Positions 1-7,203 of a DNA stretch of 25,643 nt are shown here, piece by piece (within the stretch, counting starts at the first letter, position 1; each line of letters starts with the position of its first letter). The stretch is taken from contig JAYVMU010000028.1 in the NCBI GenBank assembly GCA_043758775.1, forward strand, positions 1 through 25,643. The letters are read 5' to 3'. Below the pieces are notes generated by a model that ran no database searches, was not told where the DNA came from, and was given only the letters and a program-made list of their open reading frames with translations. A program made the position numbers and the translations under genes. The DNA comes from JACMMS01 sp043758775. GTDB taxonomy: Bacteria; Pseudomonadota; Gammaproteobacteria; Burkholderiales; Methylophilaceae.

Positions 1-116
1 GTGTTTAAGTGATATGCCATTTTATGCTATTTGGACTAAATCTAGTGATTCGTGCAAAGGTCTCAGCTAAATAGTTTATTGTTTATTTTTATGAGTCTAA
101 ATCTTGTGACTAAATT
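1..116. other. Leading intergenic DNA, no gene seen
   Basis: This AT-rich stretch lies downstream of the minus-strand HAD gene and I see no coding region in it. It contains two similar short direct repeats (CTAAATCT followed two bases later by TGA, at 36-43 and 97-104). No convincing terminator with a GC stem is visible. The window edge cuts whatever lies to the left. Confidence 0.5.
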
Positions 117-746
117 CTAAATGATTTTGTGAGTGAGCGCTAACACTGAATTCACTCTAATATCCACATAGCTTGGCTTCTTGAGTGACTTGGTAATCAG
201 CACAGTTTTTATACCTAGACGCTTAGCTGTCATCAGCGATCGTTTTGTATCTTCTAACATGACACAGTCGCTAGGTTTAGCTTTAATGGTGTGCAACAGT
301 CGCTTAAATCCACGTACTGCAGGTTTGGGATGTAAACCTGAGGATTCCACACTAAACACCAGTTCAAATAAATCTGCGATACCTAATAATTGTAAAACGC
401 GCATGGCATAACTCTGTGGGGCGTTGGTGAAGATGACTTTTCTGCCGTTTAATCTGATTAAAAAATGGCGTAAGCCTTTAGTCGTCTTGACCATGTTTTC
501 CAAGTCTAAGGGCGCATGGGTTTCATGTAAAAAATGGTGCGGGTTCGTATTGTGATGGCGCATTAAACCTTTGAGTGTAGTACCATAAATCCGCCAATAA
601 TGTTGCCTAAGGGCAAAGGCAGCGGGTTCGTCGAAGCCTAGATGATCAACAATGTATTGTGTCATCGCATGATTCATCACTGGAAAAATATGCGATGAGG
701 CGTCGTGCAGTGTATCGTCTAAATCAAATATCCAAACTCTAGGCAT
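117..746 (-). CDS. HAD-superfamily hydrolase, pyrimidine 5'-nucleotidase type
   Basis: The 209-residue product begins MPRVWIFDLDDTLH, the HAD motif I with catalytic D8 and D10, followed by a helical cap. Motif II is seen in FTNAPQ, the motif III lysine in HPKPA and motif IV in MLEDT. The arrangement fits the HAD-IA group annotated as pyrimidine 5'-nucleotidases, which dephosphorylate UMP/CMP-type nucleotides in the cytoplasm; the substrate is inferred from family likeness only. I chose ATG at 746 because DLDDT follows at the usual distance; an in-frame TTG at 752 is possible, and neither has a clear Shine-Dalgarno. It lies 37 bases after argB on the same strand and is probably co-transcribed. 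The C terminus (about 20 residues after KSLKKPS) is less typical. Confidence 0.85.
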   Translation of the reverse strand: MPRVWIFDLDDTLHDASSHIFPVMNHAMTQYIVDHLGFDEPAAFALRQHYWRIYGTTLKGLMRHHNTNPHHFLHETHAPLDLENMVKTTKGLRHFLIRLNGRKVIFTNAPQSYAMRVLQLLGIADLFELVFSVESSGLHPKPAVRGFKRLLHTIKAKPSDCVMLEDTKRSLMTAKRLGIKTVLITKSLKKPSYVDIRVNSVLALTHKII

Positions 747-783
747 CAGCAAGCTACATGTTAGGGTACTGTTTGTCTGATAC

Positions 784-1668
784 TTACTTGGCTTTAATCA
801 GTGTGCCAACACCTTCATCTGTCAGCACCTCTAACAACAGAGCATGCTCAACACGGCCATCAATAATGTGTACAGCTTTCACACCGCTACGAGCAGCATC
901 TAGTGCCGAGCTTATCTTAGGTAGCATGCCACCAGAGAGCGTACCGTCAGCCACTAAATCATCAATCTGTTTTGGTGTTAAGCCTGTTAGTAATTCGCCA
1001 TTTTTATCTAACACACCTGGTGTATTAGTGAGCAAGATTAATTTTTCTGCACCTAAAATCTCGGCTAACTTTCCAGCCACCACATCGGCATTAATGTTGT
1101 AAGTTTCACCATCGACACCTACGCCAATGGGGGCAACCACTGGGATAAAGTCACCACTATCTAAAAAGTTAATGATACTAGGATCAATTGCAGTGATTTT
1201 GCCTACTTGACCAATATCAATCATTTTTGATGGGTCGTTTATATCTTCCATCAGTAATTTCTGCGCGTGAATAAAATTACCATCTTGCCCGGTTAAACCT
1301 ACCGCCTTGCCGCCTTGGCGATTGATCAGATTCACGATTTCTTTATTGACATGACCACCCAGTACCATCTCAACGACATCCATGGTTTCCGCATCGGTCA
1401 CACGCATGCCTTGGATAAATTCACCTTTTTTGCCGAGTTTATCCAGCATCTCGTTGATTTGTGGCCCGCCGCCATGTACAACAACGGGGTTCATGCCAAC
1501 CAGTTTAAGCAACACCACATCTTGTGCAAAGCACTCTTTAAGATGCTCATCGGTCATGGCGTTGCCGCCGTATTTAATGACAATGGTTCTGTCAAAAAAA
1601 CGTTTGATATAAGGCAGTGCTTCGGCAAGTGTTTGTGCTTTTTTAGCAGCAATTGTGAGTTTAATCAT
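784..1668 (-). CDS. argB: Acetylglutamate kinase
   Basis: This 294-residue amino-acid-kinase-fold protein phosphorylates N-acetyl-L-glutamate with ATP, the second step of arginine biosynthesis in the cytoplasm. Visible signatures are the phosphate-binding VIKYGGNAM near residue 31, the substrate-loop VVHGGGPQI, the RVTDAETMDVV segment, and the nucleotide-site region LTNTPGVLD. Length is normal for the family. It follows argA on the same strand with 62 bases between, so the first two steps of the pathway are adjacent. No Shine-Dalgarno precedes the ATG. A candidate promoter at 1684-1711 would start transcription within about ten bases of the ATG, so a leaderless or near-leaderless message is plausible. 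Confidence 0.97.
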   Translation of the reverse strand: MIKLTIAAKKAQTLAEALPYIKRFFDRTIVIKYGGNAMTDEHLKECFAQDVVLLKLVGMNPVVVHGGGPQINEMLDKLGKKGEFIQGMRVTDAETMDVVEMVLGGHVNKEIVNLINRQGGKAVGLTGQDGNFIHAQKLLMEDINDPSKMIDIGQVGKITAIDPSIINFLDSGDFIPVVAPIGVGVDGETYNINADVVAGKLAEILGAEKLILLTNTPGVLDKNGELLTGLTPKQIDDLVADGTLSGGMLPKISSALDAARSGVKAVHIIDGRVEHALLLEVLTDEGVGTLIKAK

Positions 1669-1675
1669 AGGTTTT

Positions 1676-1728
1676 AGTTTTTAGTAATAGGTACTGTAAA
1701 TTAATTATCAATATTGTAACTAAAAACT
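1676..1728. repeat. 10-bp inverted repeat between argA and argB
   Basis: AGTTTTTAGT at 1676-1685 is the exact reverse complement of ACTAAAAACT at 1719-1728, with 33 bases between. The arms bracket the candidate argB promoter. It may be an operator pair or a weak stem in a read-through argA-argB transcript. It is AT-rich and could be chance. Confidence 0.4.
1684..1711 (-). promoter_or_regulatory. Candidate argB promoter
   Basis: On the minus strand TTGATA (1706-1711) is followed after 16 bases by TATTAC (1684-1689). Transcription would begin near 1677, about nine bases before the argB ATG at 1668. This fits the missing Shine-Dalgarno of argB. Found by eye. Confidence 0.4.
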
Positions 1729-1730
1729 GC

Positions 1731-3323
1731 TTAAAGCACTTTGCTAAATACTTTAGATTGGCGTTGATAGTTATACATCGCTTGTTTTTCTACTGGTAAG
1801 CGGGTGACATTAGTTTCAATAAACCCACGCTCTAAAAACCAATGCTCCGTGCGTGTGGTTAGACAGAATAATGATTTAAAGCCGAGTTCACGCGCTTGTT
1901 CTTCGCAATGCTGAAAAAGCCTGTCGCCGCGCCCATTGCCGCGGTAAGCAGGATCAATTGCTAGGCAGGCAAACTCAGCTTGTTTTTCTGCAGCAAACGG
2001 ATATAGCGCGGCACAGCCAATAATGCGATTGTCATGCTCCATGACATGAAAATGGTCGATCTCCATCTCGATGCGCTCACGGCCGCGGCGCACTAAATAA
2101 CCCTCATTTTCTAACGGTTCTATGAGTTTGAGTATGCTGCCCACGTCGCTAATATCAGCCTGACGCATGGTTTCTAGCGATAGCTCAGTCACCATGGTGC
2201 CAATACCATCATGCGTGAATAGTTCTTGAATAATGGCGCCATCCACATGGCGGCTAATCAGATGCGTGCGTGCCACACCATGCTCGCAGGCGCGAATGGC
2301 GGCGGGTAAGTAATAACGCTCATCTTCTGTGATGCAGCCTGTGGCGTTGCTATTGACATGTTTAAGTAAGTTGCTGGCTTTTTCTGCGGTCATTTCACGC
2401 AGTAATTCCCCTCGTATATTGGTCACGCCCGCACTATCCATTAAAAAAATCAGTTTATCTGCGTCTAACGCAATTGCGGCGCTCACGGCAACATCCTCTA
2501 AGCTCAGGTTAAACGCCTCACCTGTCGGCGAGTAGCCGAGTGGCGACAACATGACAAGCTCGCCATCATCCAGACGTTTTTGGATGCCAATGGCATCCAC
2601 CTTGCGTACTTCACCCGTATGTTGTAAATCAACGCCATCACGCACGCCCATGGGTTTTGCTGTGACAAAATTTCCGCTAGCGATACGAATGTCGCTGCCC
2701 GCCATGGGCGAGTTGACTAAGCCCATGGAAAGTAATGCTTCAATTTCTACGCGAATCACACCGTTGGCTTCTTTTACCGCCTCCATTGCTTCGTCATCGG
2801 TTACACGTAAACCATTGACAAATCTAGGTATAAGTTTTGCGCGTTTTAAGCGCTGTTCAATTTGCGGTCTTGCCCCATGCACCAGTACCAGCCTTACTTC
2901 AAGGCTGGCGAGCAAATTCAAATCGTGTGATAACGCGATAAACTGTTTGTCGTTTACCAGTTCACCGCCAAAAGCAATAACAAAGGTGCGTCCACCAAAA
3001 GCATGAATATACGGTGTCGCAGAACGAAACCAACGCACAAATTCCTGTGGGTTAGCGAGCGATTTGTTGCTAATCGGTGTAATTTTGTTGATGGCTGCGT
3101 TGTTTTCAGTTGGCGTGATACCAACATCACTTTGTGCATATAAATGTGCAGGTGTGCAGTCCAATGCTATACATAGCTTGCGTAGCATACTTTCCGACAC
3201 GCCTTGTATACCACGCTCAATACGCGATAAATTACCGCTATCGGCGGCTACTGCGTTGGCTAGGTTTTGTAGTGTAATATTGAGAAGCTTGCGCCGTTGG
3301 CGTATAGCATTGCCGAGTGACAT
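1731..3323 (-). CDS. argA: XRE HTH domain fused to N-acetylglutamate synthase (ArgA)
   Basis: The product has 530 residues, about 90 more than a typical ArgA. Residues 1-65 are a complete XRE/Cro-type helix-turn-helix (LGNAIRQRRKLL, then LANAVAADSGNLSRIERG), followed by a polar linker to about residue 90. From NPQEFVRWFRSATPYI the rest matches classical N-acetylglutamate synthase: an amino-acid-kinase-like domain (VIAFGGE, LVLVHGARPQI, GLRVTDDEAM) that usually carries the arginine-feedback site, then a GNAT acetyltransferase domain (CLAIDPAYRGNGRGDRLF is the acetyl-CoA loop). It would make N-acetylglutamate from glutamate and acetyl-CoA, the committed arginine step. The start is set by the HTH domain beginning at residue 3; no Shine-Dalgarno is visible. 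A perfect 24-bp inverted repeat contains the start codon, so the fused domain may repress its own gene. That is inference. Confidence 0.93.
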   Translation of the reverse strand: MSLGNAIRQRRKLLNITLQNLANAVAADSGNLSRIERGIQGVSESMLRKLCIALDCTPAHLYAQSDVGITPTENNAAINKITPISNKSLANPQEFVRWFRSATPYIHAFGGRTFVIAFGGELVNDKQFIALSHDLNLLASLEVRLVLVHGARPQIEQRLKRAKLIPRFVNGLRVTDDEAMEAVKEANGVIRVEIEALLSMGLVNSPMAGSDIRIASGNFVTAKPMGVRDGVDLQHTGEVRKVDAIGIQKRLDDGELVMLSPLGYSPTGEAFNLSLEDVAVSAAIALDADKLIFLMDSAGVTNIRGELLREMTAEKASNLLKHVNSNATGCITEDERYYLPAAIRACEHGVARTHLISRHVDGAIIQELFTHDGIGTMVTELSLETMRQADISDVGSILKLIEPLENEGYLVRRGRERIEMEIDHFHVMEHDNRIIGCAALYPFAAEKQAEFACLAIDPAYRGNGRGDRLFQHCEEQARELGFKSLFCLTTRTEHWFLERGFIETNVTRLPVEKQAMYNYQRQSKVFSKVL

Positions 3324-3378
3324 AATTTACATATTTTTGTTAATAAAACATTAAATTAACAAAAATATGTAAATTATG
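3321..3378. promoter_or_regulatory. Perfect 24-bp inverted repeat at the argA start (putative operator)
   Basis: The arm at 3321-3344 is the exact reverse complement of the arm at 3355-3378, with a 10-base spacer. The left arm includes the argA ATG (3321-3323, read on the minus strand). Each arm contains the near-palindrome ACATATTTTTGT, so it could be two operator sites in opposite orientation. The stem has almost no G/C, which argues against a normal intrinsic terminator for rsmE. As RNA it could also hide the argA start. Confidence 0.6.
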
Positions 3379-3398
3379 CAATGTATTTTAGAGGGTTA

Positions 3399-4136
3399 TT
3401 AGAAGTCGCCCCAGATAATTTGCATGGCAGCCACAGCGGCTAGAGCAGCGGTTTCGGTACGTAATACACGCTTTCCGAGTTGCACAGGGCTAAACCCTTG
3501 TGCGCTGGCTAATGCAATTTCTTCATTGGTTAAGCCACCTTCGGCGCCTATTAGTAAGTAAATTTCATCTGCTGCTTTGAGTAGATCTTGCAAAGTTTGT
3601 GTGGCGGTGGGGGATAGTGTGATACGCGTGCTGTTTACTTGTGCGGGGTTACTGCCGAGCCAGTTTGCTAACGTCAGCGCATTCTTTACTTGTGGAATAA
3701 CTGCCCGGCCGGATTGTTCGCAGGCTGAGATCACTACATTTTGCCAATGTTCTTTGCGCTTCTCTGCGCGTTCCCCGGACAGTTTCACTACGCTGCGTTG
3801 GCTGTTAATTGGTTGAATCCTGTTTACGCCCAATTCAATGGCTTTTTGAATGGTGTAATCCATGCGGTCGCCACTGGAAATGGCTTGCAGCAGGGTGATG
3901 TTGAGTGGTGACTCGTTTGTAACCACAACTTTAGATATTACTTTGGCTGTAACAGCAGATTTTGTTACGGTTAATAGTTCACAGAGGTAATCATGACCAT
4001 CGCCATTAAATAGCGTTGCGTCATCACCTGCAGTTAAGCGTAGTGCGCGACTAGCGTGCGCGGCAGCGTTGCTGGGTAGCGCCGTGATGATGCCTATTTC
4101 GAGGTCTTCTGGGGTGTAAAAACGTGGATTTGACAT
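3399..4136 (-). CDS. rsmE: 16S rRNA (uracil-1498-N3)-methyltransferase
   Basis: This 245-residue protein has the RsmE layout: an N-terminal PUA-like RNA-binding part (MSNPRFYTPEDL to about residue 75) and a C-terminal SPOUT methyltransferase domain whose knot shows LLIGAEGGLTNEEI and GKRVLRTETAALAAVAAMQ, the S-adenosylmethionine site. It would methylate N3 of U1498 in helix 44 of 16S rRNA after 30S assembly. Length is normal. It is divergent from the thioredoxin-like gene with 71 bases between them, and 75 bases upstream of argA on the same strand. The intervening inverted repeat belongs more to argA than to rsmE termination. Confidence 0.95.
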   Translation of the reverse strand: MSNPRFYTPEDLEIGIITALPSNAAAHASRALRLTAGDDATLFNGDGHDYLCELLTVTKSAVTAKVISKVVVTNESPLNITLLQAISSGDRMDYTIQKAIELGVNRIQPINSQRSVVKLSGERAEKRKEHWQNVVISACEQSGRAVIPQVKNALTLANWLGSNPAQVNSTRITLSPTATQTLQDLLKAADEIYLLIGAEGGLTNEEIALASAQGFSPVQLGKRVLRTETAALAAVAAMQIIWGDF

Positions 4137-4161
4137 AAATAATTTGCAGTGATTAACTTAT

Positions 4162-4189
4162 ATTTTAAATGGGATAATAACTTAATCAA
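4162..4189 (-). promoter_or_regulatory. Candidate rsmE promoter
   Basis: On the minus strand TTGATT (4184-4189) and TAAAAT (4162-4167) are separated by 16 bases. The distance to the rsmE ATG at 4136 leaves a leader of about 20 bases. Found by eye. Confidence 0.4.
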
Positions 4190-4207
4190 TTAGTTAAGGA
4201 AAACACT

Positions 4208-4765
4208 ATGGCAAGTTTGAATCCTCCCGTATGCGATTTTGGCTGGCAAGCACCCGATTTTGATTTGATTGGTGTTGATAGCCGGCACTACACTTTGCAA
4301 AGTAGCATGGGTACCAATGGCTTATTGGTGATGTTTATATGTAACCATTGCCCGTACGTACAAGCGATTCGCCCACGTTTAGTGGCCGATATTCGAGAAT
4401 TACAGCAATACGGCGTTAATGCGATTGCCATTTCCTCCAATGATATAGTTACTTATCCGGAAGATGATTTTAGTCACATGCAGCAGATGGCTAAAAGCTT
4501 TAATTTTAACTTCCCATATGTCCTAGATGAAACACAAGCCGTTGCCAAAGCCTATGGCGCGGTGTGTACGCCAGATTTTTTTGGTTTTAATACGCAATTG
4601 CAATTGCAATACCGTGGACGTTTTGATGAATCACGTAAAGAAATGGCAACTAATAGCACGCGCGATTTATTTAATGCGATGAAGTTAATCGCCGAGACTG
4701 GTCAAGGCCCGCGTGAGCAAATTGCCAGCATGGGGTGCAGCATTAAGTGGCGTGTAGAAAATTAA
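4208..4765 (+). CDS. Thioredoxin-family / AhpC-TSA-like protein
   Basis: The 185-residue product has a thioredoxin-like fold with a CxxC pair at C45-C48 (MFICNHCPYV), a cis-proline region in GAVCTPDFFGF, and ISSNDIVTYPEDDF. It resembles the small peroxiredoxin/ResA-like thioredoxin family proteins often annotated only as thioredoxin family protein. No signal peptide is visible, so it is probably cytoplasmic; role as disulfide reductase or peroxidase is not decided by the sequence. AAGGA at 4196-4200 lies seven bases before the ATG, supporting the start. It stands alone: rsmE diverges upstream and a 332-base gap follows before tkt. Confidence 0.85.
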   Translation: MASLNPPVCDFGWQAPDFDLIGVDSRHYTLQSSMGTNGLLVMFICNHCPYVQAIRPRLVADIRELQQYGVNAIAISSNDIVTYPEDDFSHMQQMAKSFNFNFPYVLDETQAVAKAYGAVCTPDFFGFNTQLQLQYRGRFDESRKEMATNSTRDLFNAMKLIAETGQGPREQIASMGCSIKWRVEN

Positions 4766-4891
4766 ATAGCTAACTGTTTGATTGAGTGAGTAATAGTAAC
4801 TGTTATAGGAAATCAGGCCATAGTCTAACTTTACTGCAGTATAAAACTGTTAAATTAGTGCCCAACTAACCAACAATTAGCAAATACCATC

Positions 4892-4920
4892 TTGCCGAAA
4901 AAGGCTATTTAAGCAATAAT
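4892..4920 (+). promoter_or_regulatory. Candidate tkt promoter
   Basis: TTGCCG (4892-4897) and AATAAT (4915-4920) are separated by 17 bases. If used, the tkt message would have a leader of about 170 bases carrying the stem-loop at 5014-5069. Alternatives nearby (for example TAGAAT at about 4931) are nearly as good, so the call is weak. Confidence 0.3.
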
Positions 4921-5013
4921 TTAGCTTTTGTAGAATGTGGTGCAGTTTCATTGCTTTTACGTGAAGTTGCCGCGTTTGTTTTTTTTAAGTTTCAACGTCA
5001 ACAGAAACATCAA

Positions 5014-5069
5014 TAAGGGTTTTGGCTAGTAACACTTCAAGCATCGTTGTTACTCACAACAAACCCTTA
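5014..5069 (+). promoter_or_regulatory. Two-tier stem-loop in the tkt leader
   Basis: An outer stem TAAGGGTTT/AAACCCTTA (5014-5022 with 5061-5069) encloses an inner stem GTAACA/TGTTAC (5029-5034 with 5048-5053). It ends 14 bases before the Shine-Dalgarno of tkt. No U-tract follows directly, so it is not a plain terminator. It may be an mRNA-stabilising or regulatory leader structure. Confidence 0.45.
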
Positions 5070-5097
5070 GATAAGATCATTTTAGGGAGAAGACACA

Positions 5098-7083
5098 ATG
5101 GCAACTCGTAAAGACCTCGCTAACGCAATTCGTGCGCTAGCGATGGATGCAGTGCAAAAAGCAAACTCTGGCCATCCAGGCGCACCTATGGGCATGGCGG
5201 AAATCGCAGAAGAGTTATGGAATCATCATTTAAGCCATAATCCAAAAAATCCAAACTGGGCTAATCGTGATCGCTTCGTGCTTTCTAATGGTCATGGTTC
5301 AATGCTGATTTATTCATTATTGCATCTTACAGGTTACGCTTTACCTATGGGCGAGTTGCAAACCTTCCGACAATTGCACTCTAAATGTGCTGGTCACCCA
5401 GAATATGGTTATGCACCAGGCATTGAAACAACGACTGGTCCATTAGGTCAAGGTATTGCCAACGGTGTTGGTTTTGCGATGGCGGAAAAATTAATGGCCG
5501 ACCAATTCAACAAGCCAGACCACAAAATTGTTGATCACAACACTTATGTGTTCTTAGGTGATGGCTGTATGATGGAAGGCGTTTCACACGAAGCATGTGC
5601 ATTAGCTGGTACTTGGGGCTTGGGTAACTTAGTTGCTTTCTGGGATGACAACGGTATTTCTATCGATGGCCATATTGAGGGTTGGTATACAGACGATACT
5701 GCTAAACGTTTTGAAGCGTATGGCTGGCACGTACAAAAAGTAGATGGCCATGACGTTGCTGCTATCGGCGCCGCAATTGCAACCGCGAAAAAAGTAACAG
5801 ACAAACCATCATTGATTTGCTGTAAAACAGTGATTGGCATGGGTTCACCAAACAAATCTGGTTCACATGATTGCCACGGCTCTGCACTAGGCGAAGCTGA
5901 GGTTGCGGCAACACGTGCAAACATTGGTTGGAACCACGAACCATTTGTTATTCCAGCTGATGTATACGCTGGTTGGGATGCAACAGCTAAAGGCGCAGCT
6001 GCTGAAGCTATTTGGAACGATAAGTTTGCTGCATACGCAAAAGCTTACCCAGCTGAAGCCGCTGAATTCAAACGTCGTATGGCAAATGAATTACCAGCTA
6101 ACTGGAAAAAAGCAACTGATGCAATCATCGCTGCTACTAACGAAAAAGCGGAAACAATTGCAACACGTAAAGCTTCACAAAACATGATCGGTGCATTAGC
6201 GCCATTATTGCCTGAGTTCTTAGGTGGCTCTGCTGACTTAACGGGTTCTAACTTAACTTCAACAGGTAGCTTTGTACACGTTGATGCTAAAAAACCAGGT
6301 AACTATATCTCTTACGGCGTACGTGAGTTTGGTATGGCAGCCATTATGAATGGCATGGCATTGCACGGTGGTTTCTTACCATTTGGCGGTACATTCCACA
6401 TGTTCACTGACTACATGAAAAACGGTATGCGTATGTCTGCATTAATGCATCAACGTGTAGTGTATGTATTAACACATGACTCTATCGGCCAAGGTGAAGA
6501 TGGACCTACACATCAACCAGTAGAAAACACTTCTGGCTTACGTTACATTCCAAATATGGATGTATGGCGTCCAGCTGATTCAGTTGAAACTGCAATTTCA
6601 TGGGTGGCTGCTGCAGAACGTAGCACAGGCCCATCAAGTTTGGTATTAAGTCGTCAAAACGTGCCTGGTATTAAACATGATAGCAAAGACTTTGCGTTAA
6701 TCCGCAAGGGTGGTTACGTATTCTCTGATGTTGCTGGTAAAGCTGACGTAATCATTATTGCAAACGGTTCAGAATTGGATTTAGCGATTAAAGCAGCAGC
6801 TGAATTGAATGCAGCTGGTACTAAAGTGCGCGTGGTTTCAATGCCAAGCACTAACGTGTTTGATCGCCAAGACCAAGCCTATAAAGACAGCGTGTTAACT
6901 GCTGGCGTTAAACGTGTAGCTGTTGAAGCGGCTCACCCAGACTTCTGGCGTAAATATGTTGGTTTAGATGGGGCTGTAGTTGGTATCGCTACATTTGGTG
7001 AATCTGCACCTGGCGGCGTACTAATGAAGCACTTTGGCTTTACAGTTGAAAATGTAGTCGCTACTGTTAAATCAGTGCTCTAA
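5098..7083 (+). CDS. tkt: Transketolase
   Basis: The 661-residue, full-length enzyme moves two-carbon ketol units between sugar phosphates using thiamine diphosphate and Mg2+. Signatures are KANSGHPGAPMGMA with the active-site His, the thiamine-diphosphate motif GDGCMMEG through WDDN, the pyrimidine-domain segment YGVREFGMA with its catalytic Glu, and THDSIGQGEDGPTHQP. In a methylotroph it would work in the ribulose monophosphate cycle rearrangements as well as the pentose phosphate pathway; that context is inferred. AGGGAGA precedes the ATG with an 8-base spacing. It heads a tkt-gap-pgk-pyk cluster but is closed by its own terminator at 7132-7165. Confidence 0.98.
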   Translation: MATRKDLANAIRALAMDAVQKANSGHPGAPMGMAEIAEELWNHHLSHNPKNPNWANRDRFVLSNGHGSMLIYSLLHLTGYALPMGELQTFRQLHSKCAGHPEYGYAPGIETTTGPLGQGIANGVGFAMAEKLMADQFNKPDHKIVDHNTYVFLGDGCMMEGVSHEACALAGTWGLGNLVAFWDDNGISIDGHIEGWYTDDTAKRFEAYGWHVQKVDGHDVAAIGAAIATAKKVTDKPSLICCKTVIGMGSPNKSGSHDCHGSALGEAEVAATRANIGWNHEPFVIPADVYAGWDATAKGAAAEAIWNDKFAAYAKAYPAEAAEFKRRMANELPANWKKATDAIIAATNEKAETIATRKASQNMIGALAPLLPEFLGGSADLTGSNLTSTGSFVHVDAKKPGNYISYGVREFGMAAIMNGMALHGGFLPFGGTFHMFTDYMKNGMRMSALMHQRVVYVLTHDSIGQGEDGPTHQPVENTSGLRYIPNMDVWRPADSVETAISWVAAAERSTGPSSLVLSRQNVPGIKHDSKDFALIRKGGYVFSDVAGKADVIIIANGSELDLAIKAAAELNAAGTKVRVVSMPSTNVFDRQDQAYKDSVLTAGVKRVAVEAAHPDFWRKYVGLDGAVVGIATFGESAPGGVLMKHFGFTVENVVATVKSVL

Positions 7084-7099
7084 TAATCAGTGCTCTAAT
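7070..7099 (+). repeat. 15-bp perfect tandem duplication across the tkt stop codon
   Basis: AATCAGTGCTCTAAT at 7070-7084 is repeated exactly at 7085-7099. The first copy contains the tkt stop TAA, so the second copy lies just outside the gene in the same frame with a second in-frame stop. It looks like a recent slippage duplication with no effect on the protein. Confidence 0.85.
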
Positions 7100-7131
7100 A
7101 TTTAGCCCTGTTTTTAAGGGGTATAAAATAT

Positions 7132-7165
7132 AAAAAAGGGAGCCGCGTTTGTTGGCTCCTTTTTT
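7132..7165 (+). terminator. Rho-independent terminator after tkt
   Basis: GGAGCC (7139-7144) pairs with GGCTCC (7154-7159), flanked by an A-run before and a T-run after. It lies about 50 bases past the tkt stop, so gap is at least partly separately transcribed. Confidence 0.85.
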
Positions 7166-7203
7166 GTTTTTGCAGATTAACATTGAATTTCAGGATAAGT
7201 AAA

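Larger units (their letters stand above)
4766..5097. other. 332-bp intergenic region upstream of tkt
   Basis: No open frame of note is seen. It holds a candidate promoter (4892-4920), an eight-T run near 4979-4986, a two-tier stem-loop (5014-5069) and the tkt Shine-Dalgarno AGGGAGA at 5083-5089. No clear terminator for the thioredoxin-like gene is visible. I looked for a TPP riboswitch because transketolase uses thiamine diphosphate, and did not recognise its conserved core. Confidence 0.5.

Noticed and set aside
36..104. CTAAATCT words at 36-43 and 97-104, identical to the transposon's target duplication
   Set aside because: An 8-base AT-rich word can recur by chance, and no transposon ends lie next to these copies.
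181..411. Plus-strand frame opposite the HAD gene
   Set aside because: It mirrors the HAD coding sequence; the HAD motifs on the other strand are decisive.
3324..3398. Intrinsic terminator of rsmE
   Set aside because: The stem is almost purely A/T and includes the argA ATG, so an operator role is more likely.
4766..5097. TPP riboswitch upstream of transketolase
   Set aside because: The conserved TPP core could not be recognised and the stem-loop found has a different layout.
7183..7203. TTG start that would extend gap by seven residues
   Set aside because: The ribosome site and family N terminus both point to ATG 7204.
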